NCBI RefSeq assembly: GCF_003675895.1 | Contig: NZ_ML014797.1 | Span: 1-33,598, forward strand | From: Parashewanella curva | GTDB lineage: Bacteria > Pseudomonadota > Gammaproteobacteria > Enterobacterales > Shewanellaceae | Reading direction: 5' to 3' | DNA: 33,598 bases | Shown here: in pieces, positions 9,030-16,742 of the stretch | Layout of the letters: each line of letters opens with the position of its first letter | How positions within the stretch are numbered: the stretch's first letter is position 1 | Position numbers and translations under genes: made by a program | Notes under the pieces: model-generated | The model's database searches: none | What the model was told of the DNA's origin: nothing | Seen by the model: the letters and a program-made list of their open reading frames with translations, nothing else

Positions 9030-9245
9030 TTTAAACATTAAGGAGTTAATTTTTGGGGGCAAGAATTAAAGCAAATACGATATAATATGGAGTTATTATC
9101 GGTGCTTAAGTTAAGCTTGAGGTGAAGTGTAATTATATTTTTCAGTATACACTATACATATCAAGTTCTTACATTCAGCAATTGTTATTGAGAATTATCT
9201 CATGATAAATGTTAATAAATCAGTCTATAGGTTGAAGGTGAGTTT

Positions 9246-9524
9246 ATGCCAAAAGCATGCGCAAGACACATTTTGGTAAAAACCAAAGAAGAAGCGGAAA
9301 AAATCAAAAAAGAATTATCTAAAGGGGCTGATTTTGGCAAGTTGGCGAAAAAGTATTCTACGTGTCCATCCAAAAAACGTGGTGGTGATCTTGGTGAGTT
9401 TGGCCCGGGCCAAATGGTTAAAGCCTTTGATAATGTCGTATTTAAAAAGTCTGTATTAGAAATTCATGGACCTGTTAAGACCAAGTTTGGCTTTCATTTG
9501 ATTCAAACGGTGTACCGTTCTTAA
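9246..9524 (+). CDS. ppiC: PpiC, parvulin-type peptidyl-prolyl cis-trans isomerase
   Basis: 92 residues, the length of E. coli parvulin PpiC (93). A single rotamase domain: ARHILVKTKEEAEKI, ADFGKLAKKYSTCPSKKRGGDLGEFGPGQMVKAFD and GPVKTKFGFHLIQTVYRS are the diagnostic blocks, with the active-site histidines in HILV and FGFHLI. Cytoplasmic, because no signal peptide is present. It catalyses cis-trans isomerisation of Xaa-Pro bonds. GAAGGTGAG precedes the ATG. The imperfect dyad TGAGA-ATTA-TCTCA at 9189-9202 lies in its leader. MITE-like elements lie on both sides. Confidence 0.95.
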   Translation: MPKACARHILVKTKEEAEKIKKELSKGADFGKLAKKYSTCPSKKRGGDLGEFGPGQMVKAFDNVVFKKSVLEIHGPVKTKFGFHLIQTVYRS

Positions 9525-9563
9525 AGGGCGTGTTCCAATCATAAATTTCATCGAAACTCACTC

Positions 9564-9830
9564 TAGGGTGTGTTGATCTTTCGTGATTGTTTTTGCAGCG
9601 ATAAATTGGTTATCTTATGCAAGGCGGAGTTTGTGACGTGTGGTTGCTCCACATAAACAAACGATAACGCAGCAGAAGTGACCAATTTACGCTGTCTTCG
9701 ATGCTTTTGAGCACTTCCTGTTCTGTGTTGTGACCAGTTTAATTAGATGGCTAAGCTTCACTGCTCACGCCTTGAACAGAAAAGTGCTCAAATAGCACAA
9801 AATTTAATCCTGAAAGATCAACACGCCCTA
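9564..9830. repeat. MITE-like element B, copy 1 (267 bp)
   Basis: It begins TAGGGTGTGTTGATCTTTC and ends GAAAGATCAACACGCCCTA, an almost perfect terminal inverted repeat of about 19 bases with TA at both outer ends. The same 267-base sequence, in the opposite orientation, is at 13050-13316, and a decayed end is at 21153-21193. Inside, GAGCACTT and AAGTGCTC flank a second hairpin region. No coding frame. A further GGGCGTGTT at 9526-9534 may be a remnant of another copy. The rest of the gap (9831-9957) shows no clear feature. Confidence 0.85.
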
Positions 9831-9957
9831 ATAGGTTATTCTAAAATCTACTAACTACAGGTCTTGGGCTTAGATTTAACATAAGCACAAATCGAATTGC
9901 CGGGTGTAGATTACCTTTAGTATTTTGTTCCAATTCCTCTTTAGTTTTTGGTTCCCA

Positions 9958-11013
9958 TTACTGCCCAACTTCTTTAGGAAGTTCCCCTGCTTTATTGGGT
10001 ATTTCAGTATTCGCACCGTGTTGTTCTAGTAACCGAATCATCTCAAAATCTTTACTTTGGTGGGCAAAATGTAATGGCGTATTTCCTATATGAATAGTGT
10101 GTGCTTGCAACTGCCTATCTTTATTATCTCGACGTAGAAATAGCTTAACAATATCATGTTGCTTATTTTGAACGGCTAGCATAAATGGTGTAATGCCAAC
10201 ATTATTTCTGGGTATAGAGATCACGTTACGGCTTAGGATTTTTTCAACAATATCTACAGCACCACAATATGCAGCATAGTGAAGGTATGTATATCCGTGG
10301 GTAAATCTTCTGTTCAAGTTTGGCTTAGGTTGCATCAGTTCTTGTTCAACGGCGTAAGAAACGAGGGTTTTAGCCGCAGACTCGTCAGCTACAATATCTA
10401 ATGGTGTGCTACCGCTTATATCTTCAGCTGTAGCGTCTGCTCCCGCCTCTAAAAGTATTGTTAATAATTCTTTCGCGCCTTTCACCTGTTCATTGATGCA
10501 TAAAACTAAATGATGTAATGCTGTATGATTGTTTCTATCACGGTAATTAATGTCAACAGTGTCTGTGTGTAATATTTCATTTGCTCTGATGAAATCACCT
10601 TGCTGTATTGCAGATAAAAGTTGTTTGTGTGGTGATGCCCCCCTCGAATGTTCTAACGTCTTTTTTATTACTTTTTCTGCTTCAGTGTTACCCGCTCGCT
10701 CACGTAATGGGTTGCAACCAAATAAAGTTTCGGCCACTTTAAACTTGAGCTTTTGAAAAACAGTAACGGGTCTATCAGTAGTTAAAAAGTTTAGTATTAC
10801 TTCAGGGCCACACAATACGACATAGCGCTCACTATCTTGGCAAACAAAATATCTAGACTGACCCATTAAACCATTGTCTTTGGTTAAGTAAAAACTATTT
10901 GGAAACCTAACTCTACTCCCCCTTAATTCAATAAGCTGCTGGTGATTTTGAACGAGTTTAGAGTGTGCATCAAAATCGGTAACTGCAGTTAATGGTTTTT
11001 CTTGAACGGACAT
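9958..11013 (-). CDS. Ankyrin-repeat protein
   Basis: 351 residues from the ATG at 11013 (an in-frame TTG at 11061 would add 16). The N-terminal 110 residues are not recognised. From there about five to six ankyrin repeats can be read: HTALHHLV..., GSTPLDIVAD, YTYLHYAAYCGAVDIVEKIL, GITPFMLAVQNKQHDIVKLFL and GNTPLHFAHQSKDFEMIRLL, then HGANTEIPNKAGELP. Ankyrin repeats mediate protein-protein contacts. There is no signal peptide or transmembrane helix and no enzymatic domain, so the partner is unknown. No convincing ribosome site is seen before 11013. It lies inside the segment bracketed by inverted copies of element B. Confidence 0.85.
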   Translation of the reverse strand: MSVQEKPLTAVTDFDAHSKLVQNHQQLIELRGSRVRFPNSFYLTKDNGLMGQSRYFVCQDSERYVVLCGPEVILNFLTTDRPVTVFQKLKFKVAETLFGCNPLRERAGNTEAEKVIKKTLEHSRGASPHKQLLSAIQQGDFIRANEILHTDTVDINYRDRNNHTALHHLVLCINEQVKGAKELLTILLEAGADATAEDISGSTPLDIVADESAAKTLVSYAVEQELMQPKPNLNRRFTHGYTYLHYAAYCGAVDIVEKILSRNVISIPRNNVGITPFMLAVQNKQHDIVKLFLRRDNKDRQLQAHTIHIGNTPLHFAHQSKDFEMIRLLEQHGANTEIPNKAGELPKEVGQ

Positions 11014-11106
11014 AGAGTGGGACCAGTTGAAAATTTTATATAATGATACTTTTTTAACCAAAAATAAGACAAGTAATATGAACGAAATTTCATAGAGATT
11101 GATTAT

Positions 11107-11826
11107 CTATGTAGAAGTGTATGTTCCGGGAGAAAATGCGTTCACCAGACTTCGGTAAAAGATACCCCATAAAAACAATAACCCTAGAAAGTAAAGATAG
11201 ACATCATAGGTTTGCATGGCTCTAACCTTAAGTTTCATATAATTGTATCGAAGCAATTCAACGTTATTTGATTTGAGTTGATAGATTAGTCCATCTTTAT
11301 GCCAGATTGAGATTTCTAAATCTGACCTTAAAGTTCGAGCGATATTCTCACATTTGTTTTTATTTATTCCGAGAGCTAAAAAAGTGTCTTGATAAGAATT
11401 AATACGTAAATCGTAGTATGTTTGGATATAACCTTTTTCATCCTTAATTGTTTCAACTTTACATACGGCAGATTGTATTTGTGTATTATATTGATGGATA
11501 TTTGATAGGCTAGAAACAGTATACTTGTTGATTACAAGACCAAGAGTAATGATGTTAATTAAGAAAAATATCCCAATAAAAAGCTTACGGTAAGCCCCTG
11601 AACCTTCTGAAGAAAATTCAATGGCAAAACCGAGCTCATACCCTTCATAGTCGGCATACTTATCCTCTTCTATTGCTTTGTGCACCGTTTTAAATTGTTC
11701 AGTCTTTTTTCTTTTTTCAATTTCATCACAAAGGGCTTGAAATCGTTCGGGGTAATTTTCTTTATCAATATTGCTATAAACATCAAAAAGTTCTTCTGTT
11801 GAATATTTTGAATAATCAATAAACAC
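11107..11826 (-). CDS. Membrane protein with two TM helices, unknown function
   Basis: 239 residues. A soluble N-terminal part (YSTEELFDVYSNIDKENYPE...EIEKRKK) resembles a short helical motif seen in hypothetical proteins of marine gammaproteobacteria (memory only). Then come a transmembrane helix (about 83-101, LFIGIFFLINIITLGLVI), an extracytoplasmic region of about 90 residues with two cysteines (SAVCKVE, NKCENIA), and a second helix near 207-225. The start is GTG at 11826, preceded by GGAAAC, with no ATG nearby. It is divergent from the HAD-like gene, and the two share a 110-base promoter region. No function assigned. Confidence 0.72.
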   Translation of the reverse strand: MFIDYSKYSTEELFDVYSNIDKENYPERFQALCDEIEKRKKTEQFKTVHKAIEEDKYADYEGYELGFAIEFSSEGSGAYRKLFIGIFFLINIITLGLVINKYTVSSLSNIHQYNTQIQSAVCKVETIKDEKGYIQTYYDLRINSYQDTFLALGINKNKCENIARTLRSDLEISIWHKDGLIYQLKSNNVELLRYNYMKLKVRAMQTYDVYLYFLGLLFLWGIFYRSLVNAFSPGTYTST

Positions 11827-11858
11827 TTAGTTTCCATGTGGTTGCTCGTTTTATGGTA

Positions 11859-11873
11859 TTTTACAATGTAAAA
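11859..11873. promoter_or_regulatory. Palindrome in divergent promoter region
   Basis: TTTTAC-AAT-GTAAAA lies midway between the divergent genes starting at 11826 (minus) and 11937 (plus). Its position suits an operator for a dimeric regulator, but in AT-rich DNA a 6-base-arm palindrome may arise by chance. Confidence 0.25.
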
Positions 11874-11936
11874 ATTATCGCTGAGTGTCAACCTCAAAGT
11901 GCTTTTCTTTAATTAGTTCAACTTTTATATAGCCTC

Positions 11937-13037
11937 ATGCTTATATTCTCTACTTTTAGCAAAATCACAGGCATGTTATTAATGGCAGTAGAATGTAACC
12001 CAGTAACCCGATTAGAGGCTGAACTACTAGCGTACTCCCATGGGCTTGAAGTTAATTTGGATGAAGGCTCCGTTGTGACATTACGCACATTGGTTATGCC
12101 TGCTTTATATGGACAAGCGCAGCAAGGAAATTCAATCAGTTTTAATGTACGGGTAATTCAATTGGTAGGAGAAGGTGAAGACGTTGAGAGTGAGGCTTTC
12201 GATTTTATAGCATTTTTTGAATCACCTATTACCTCACATGTTTATCCAGAACGTAAAGAGCAATATGTCGACCAACCTATGTCTCGCAGGGTACAAATAT
12301 TAAATCAATGTTTATCTAAACACATTCAAGGTTTTTTACCACAACCAAGCTTGCCCCCTGAGTTAGCTTCATTTTTAAAACCTGATGGAGTAGATGTTCA
12401 GATTTCAAAGCTTAATGATTTATTTTCATTACCTTGTGGAATACAAAATACTTCAACCTCAGTAGTAGCCTTTGATGCTGATGAGGTCATTTGCACAAGA
12501 GTTTTCCAAAATGATTCAAAACGTGAATTTACATTTGTTGAACCAGAATTTCTTTCTTTTATTGCTGAATTCAAAAAGAAGTTTGATGAAGTATTTGTGA
12601 TGATTTTAACACATGCAACAGTGGATGGCTTTAAGTTTAAAGTTGACTCCTTAGCATCACGAGGCTTCACAACTGACTGGTGTAACGGTGGAGTTAAAAT
12701 GGATGCTTCATGGTTTCAAGACGAAAAGCGCCCAAAAGGCGAGCTGTTATTAGAGCATTTAAGAGAAAAAGCCATCATACCATCGCAACTCGTTGTTATT
12801 GACGATTTATCGGATAACTTAAGAAGCATAAAAAGTGTTTTTCCAGAAAATTCGATAATGGTTCAATATATGTCCGGTATTAGAAAAAAGGTCAATAATT
12901 TAGTTGAGCACCACCGTGCAACTCATAGAGCTGAACTGACTAAATATTTAGGCTTACCATGTTTTGTTAAGCAATATAAGCAGTTATTAGCATTTGAAGT
13001 AAATCAAAAAGTAAAGCTACAGATTGAGGAAACCTAA
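11937..13037 (+). CDS. HAD-superfamily-like protein (DUF2608-like C-terminal domain)
   Basis: 366 residues from ATG 11937. ATG 11982 is an alternative, and neither has a strong ribosome site. The N-terminal 170 residues are not recognised. The C-terminal half carries the four HAD phosphatase motifs in order: FDADE (D180, D182; DxD, motif I), ILTHAT (T225; motif II), K267 in RPKGELLLEHL (motif III) and VVIDDLSDNL (D289, D290; motif IV). The order and the ending LSDNLRSIKSVFP recall the DUF2608 HAD proteins of Legionella and chlamydiae (inference from memory). It would act as a phosphohydrolase on an unknown substrate. No signal peptide. Followed immediately by element B copy 2. Confidence 0.7.
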   Translation: MLIFSTFSKITGMLLMAVECNPVTRLEAELLAYSHGLEVNLDEGSVVTLRTLVMPALYGQAQQGNSISFNVRVIQLVGEGEDVESEAFDFIAFFESPITSHVYPERKEQYVDQPMSRRVQILNQCLSKHIQGFLPQPSLPPELASFLKPDGVDVQISKLNDLFSLPCGIQNTSTSVVAFDADEVICTRVFQNDSKREFTFVEPEFLSFIAEFKKKFDEVFVMILTHATVDGFKFKVDSLASRGFTTDWCNGGVKMDASWFQDEKRPKGELLLEHLREKAIIPSQLVVIDDLSDNLRSIKSVFPENSIMVQYMSGIRKKVNNLVEHHRATHRAELTKYLGLPCFVKQYKQLLAFEVNQKVKLQIEET

Positions 13038-13049
13038 AACACATTTACT

Positions 13050-13316
13050 TAGGGCGTGTTGATCTTTTAGGATTAAATTTTGTGCTGTTTGAGCACTTTT
13101 CTGTTCAAGGCGTGAGCAGTGAAGCTTAGCCATCTAAGTGAGCTGCTCACAACAAAGAACAGGAAGTGCTCAAAAGCATCGAAGACAACGTAAATTGGTC
13201 ACTTCTGCTGCGTTATCGTTTGTTTATGTGGAGCTACCACACTTCACAAACTCTGCCTTGCATAAGATAACCAATTTATCGTTGCAAAAATAAACACGAA
13301 AGATTAACACGCCCTA
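13050..13316. repeat. MITE-like element B, copy 2 (inverted relative to copy 1)
   Basis: 267 bases, the same length as copy 1, and its reverse complement aligns with 9564-9830 along the whole length without gaps, with about 20 differences by eye. Ends are TAGGGCGTGTTGATCTTTT and CGAAAGATTAACACGCCCTA. TA lies at both outer borders. It fills most of the gap between the HAD-like gene and the tricorn-like gene. Confidence 0.85.
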
Positions 13317-13387
13317 ATATTTACACCTGAAACTTCCTGAAGAATTTGATATTTTCTAATGACTATAAAAAAACAGGAAGTCTAATA

Positions 13388-16300
13388 ATGAAACTCTCCA
13401 CTTGCTTGGCAAGTGTGTTATTAGTGCTAGGAGCCACTAGTTCTATAAACGCCGTTGCCACTAACCATAGCCAACAAGGTTATTATCGCGCTCCAACACT
13501 TCATAACAATCAACTGATTTTCACAGCCGAAGGTGACTTATGGACACATAAGCTGTCACAGAGTACGGCTAGCCGTCTCACCAGCCTTCCATCACAAGAA
13601 ATCGATGCCTCTATTTCAAAAGACGGTAAATGGGTGGCTTATTTAGCTGATTATGACGGTACTCAAGAAGTGTATGTTATGCCAACGGCTGGTGGCGTTG
13701 CTAAGCGAGTAACTTTTGAAAATAGCCGAGTAAGACTGCAGGGCTGGACGGAACAAGGGGAGATATTGTATTCGACGGATAACGCACATGGTCCGTCAAA
13801 TTTTTGGGTTCTAAGGTTAGTGAATCCAGAAACCTTGATGACAACGGATTTACCTTTGGCTGATGCCGTTGAAGGTAGTGTGGATGATAAAGGTCGATAT
13901 GTATATTTCACCCGCTTTGGATTGCAAACAACAGGTGATAATGCCCGTGTATATCGTGGTGGAGCCATTGGTGAAATCTGGCGTTACAAAATTGGCAGTA
14001 AAAAAGAAGCTCAAAAGCTCACTAAAAAAGAGCAGGGTTCAGTAAGAGAGCCAATGTATTGGGATGGTCGTGTTTATTTCATCAGTGACAAAGATGGAAC
14101 CGATAATCTTTGGTCTATGACTACCGATGGTAAAAAGGTAAAACAGCTTACACACTACAAAGATTTTCCAATAAGAGCAGCAAGTTTAGATAAAGGTCGA
14201 GTGGTCTATCAGCTAGGTGCTGATATCGTGTTGTTCGACCTTAAATCCAATAAAGCTAAAACCCTAGACATTAAATTAATTTCTGATTCACCACACCAAC
14301 GTGAAAAATGGGTGAAAGAACCTGCTAAGTATCTAACAGCGTCTAATATTTCTGCCGATGGCGATAAAGCGGTGTTGACGGCTCGTGGTCATATCGGTAT
14401 TGCAACTACAGATAATCGCCGCGTTATCAATGTAACTTCACCCGAACACAGCCGCAGTAGAAATGGCATTTTGAGTAATGATGGTAAATGGGTTTTTGCC
14501 ATTTCAGATGCTTCGGGTGAGCAAGAAATTTGGCGCTTTGCAGCTGATGGTAGCCGTGAAAGTAAGCAAATGACGTTTGATGGCAAAACCCAAAGAATGA
14601 GTCTCATTTTGTCGCCAACAGGTCGCTACATTGCCAATGATGACTATGATGGCAACCTATGGTTATTTGATACTGAAACGGGCAAAAATAAAAAAATCCT
14701 GAGTGATGGGCAAGGTCTAGGACCATATGGAAGCATTCGTTGGTCAGCGGATGATAAGTATGTCGCTGTTTCTTACAATAAATTGGGTAAATTGCGAGCG
14801 CAGGTGACCTTATATTCGCTGAAAACGGGCAAAAAAGCAGTACTCACTTCGGATAAGTACGAATCATATTCACCAACATTCAGTGATGACGGAAAGTGGC
14901 TGTACTTTTTATCTGACCGCTCATTTAAACTTGCAAATGGCTCTCCTTGGGGGGATAGAAACCTCGGAGCACAATTTAATGATCGTACTTTAATTTATGC
15001 CATTGCTCTCGATAGCGAAGCCAAATTTCCGTTTGCAGAAAAAACGGAACTGACATCAAAAGTCTCAACTGAAGAAGATAAAAGCTCGCAAGTTGCTTGG
15101 AAAGGGTTGCGCGAAAGATTGTGGCAAGTACCTGTTAAAGCCGGTGAATATAAATATCTACAAGCAACCAGTAAGGGTTTGTACTTTCAAGATAACAATA
15201 GCTTGAAATTTGTTTCCTTTGGAGACAGTAAGCCAAAAGTTGATAACGTATCTAATAGCATCAATAGCTTTAATTTGTCTGCAGATTCAAAAAAACTCTT
15301 TATTAAAACCAAAGGTAAAAAGTTACTGATTGTTGATACGGTTACCAAGTTGCCAAGTGACCTTACCAAAAGCAAGGTTAATCTGAATAGCTGGACGTTT
15401 ACCATAGATCCCAAAGATGAATGGCAGCAGATCTATAATGATGCTTGGCTTATGCATCGGGATCAATTCTTTGATAAAAATATGCGTGGCGTGAACTGGC
15501 AAAATGCCAAAGATAAATATCAATCATTAGTTGATAGAGTTACCGACCGCAGCGAGTTGAACGATGTATTTAAGCAAATGATGTCAGAGCTGAACTCGTT
15601 GCATTCTCAGGTTCGTGGTGGCGATATAGCCAGTAACACCACAAAACCTCAAGCTGCTAGCTTGGGCGCATGGCTAAAGCAAACCAAGTCAGGTGTTGTG
15701 ATTGGGGATATTTATAAAAGTGATCCAGAACTGCCCAATATAGCTTCGCCTCTTGAGCGCCAAGGAGTGAATGCTAAAATCGGTGACGTTATCATCGCAA
15801 TTAATCAGCATCCTGTTGCTAATATTGCAGATGTAAATCAGCTACTGCGTAACCAACAAGGTAAACAAGTATTATTGACGTTAAAGCGTGATAACAAGCA
15901 ACACAAAACGGTCGTTAAGCCTGTAAGTGCTGCTACAAATACAAAAATGCGTTACCAAGATTGGGTTGAAACCAATCAAGCTAAAGTGGATAAAACCACA
16001 GATGGTAAAGTTGGTTACTTACACCTATACGCAATGGGTGGTAACGACATGGCGAATTTTGCCCGTGAGTTTTATGCAAATTACGATAAAGATGGCTTGA
16101 TCATTGATGTGCGTCGAAACCGCGGTGGTAATATTGATAGCTGGATCATCGAAAAATTGCTGAGAAAAGCGTGGGCATTTTGGGGGCCAACTCACGGCGA
16201 TCCAAGCACCAACATGCAGCAGACTTTCAGAGGTAAGCTTGTAGTTCTTGCTGATAAGCTAACATACTCCGATGGTGAGACCTTCACTGCCGGTGTGCGA

Positions 16301-16630
16301 GCGTTAAAGCTAGCGCCAGTGATAGGTAACCGAACTGCAGGTGCTGGTGTATGGCTCAGTGGTCGTAACCGTGTATCTGATAACGGCATGGCAAGGGTAG
16401 CTGAATACCCTCAATACTCTATGGATGGACGCTGGATTGTAGAAGGTTATGGTGTAGAGCCAGATATCAAAGTGAATAACCTACCTGTAGCGACGTATAA
16501 AGGTAATGATGCTCAATTAAACAAAGCAATCAGCTACTTGAAAAAAGCCATCGCAAAAGAGCCAAGAGTTGAACTAAAAGCTAAGCCAATGCCTGAAACA
16601 GGTGAAGCTGCAGATATTTTAGAAAACTAA
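13388..16630 (+). CDS. Tricorn-like S41 protease, secreted
   Basis: 1080 residues from ATG 13388, with AGGAAG upstream and a clear signal peptide (MKLSTCLASVLLVLGATSS, cut near INAVA). An in-frame ATG at 13346 would put charged residues before it. Domains in order: WD40/PD40-type beta-propeller repeats (about 30-330; DGKWVAYLADYDGTQEVYVM is a typical blade), a second propeller (to about 620), a helical Tricorn C1-type region (about 670-745), a PDZ domain (about 755-845), and an S41 tail-specific-protease domain. Candidate catalytic residues by analogy with archaeal tricorn: H739 (NSLHSQ), nucleophile S961 with D962 in TYSDGE, and E1019 in IVEGYG. It degrades peptides, here probably in the periplasm. 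Such tricorn homologues are common in Shewanella. Confidence 0.93.
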   Translation: MKLSTCLASVLLVLGATSSINAVATNHSQQGYYRAPTLHNNQLIFTAEGDLWTHKLSQSTASRLTSLPSQEIDASISKDGKWVAYLADYDGTQEVYVMPTAGGVAKRVTFENSRVRLQGWTEQGEILYSTDNAHGPSNFWVLRLVNPETLMTTDLPLADAVEGSVDDKGRYVYFTRFGLQTTGDNARVYRGGAIGEIWRYKIGSKKEAQKLTKKEQGSVREPMYWDGRVYFISDKDGTDNLWSMTTDGKKVKQLTHYKDFPIRAASLDKGRVVYQLGADIVLFDLKSNKAKTLDIKLISDSPHQREKWVKEPAKYLTASNISADGDKAVLTARGHIGIATTDNRRVINVTSPEHSRSRNGILSNDGKWVFAISDASGEQEIWRFAADGSRESKQMTFDGKTQRMSLILSPTGRYIANDDYDGNLWLFDTETGKNKKILSDGQGLGPYGSIRWSADDKYVAVSYNKLGKLRAQVTLYSLKTGKKAVLTSDKYESYSPTFSDDGKWLYFLSDRSFKLANGSPWGDRNLGAQFNDRTLIYAIALDSEAKFPFAEKTELTSKVSTEEDKSSQVAWKGLRERLWQVPVKAGEYKYLQATSKGLYFQDNNSLKFVSFGDSKPKVDNVSNSINSFNLSADSKKLFIKTKGKKLLIVDTVTKLPSDLTKSKVNLNSWTFTIDPKDEWQQIYNDAWLMHRDQFFDKNMRGVNWQNAKDKYQSLVDRVTDRSELNDVFKQMMSELNSLHSQVRGGDIASNTTKPQAASLGAWLKQTKSGVVIGDIYKSDPELPNIASPLERQGVNAKIGDVIIAINQHPVANIADVNQLLRNQQGKQVLLTLKRDNKQHKTVVKPVSAATNTKMRYQDWVETNQAKVDKTTDGKVGYLHLYAMGGNDMANFAREFYANYDKDGLIIDVRRNRGGNIDSWIIEKLLRKAWAFWGPTHGDPSTNMQQTFRGKLVVLADKLTYSDGETFTAGVRALKLAPVIGNRTAGAGVWLSGRNRVSDNGMARVAEYPQYSMDGRWIVEGYGVEPDIKVNNLPVATYKGNDAQLNKAISYLKKAIAKEPRVELKAKPMPETGEAADILEN

Positions 16631-16637
16631 TCCATCC

Positions 16638-16674
16638 TACCTCTAGGTCAAAGCAGTGCTTTGACCTAGAGGTA
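16638..16674. other. Perfect 17-bp hairpin between convergent genes
   Basis: TACCTCTAGGTCAAAGC (16638-16654) is the exact complement of the bases at 16658-16674, leaving a 3-base loop AGT. It lies 8 bases after the tricorn-like stop codon and 69 before the end of the convergent 1037-aa gene. There is no T-run on either side, so it is not a classical intrinsic terminator. It may protect 3' ends or stop both transcripts. Confidence 0.6.
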
Positions 16675-16742
16675 AGTTAGCTGCAAGTTTTATAGAAAAG
16701 CGTTGGTTTTGCAGCTGCATCGGTTAATAACTATTCAGAGGT

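Noticed and set aside
9189-9202. TGAGA-ATTA-TCTCA dyad in the ppiC leader, reminiscent of a Fur box
   Set aside because: The match to the Fur consensus is poor, and ppiC is not a known Fur target. Kept only as a mention under ppiC.
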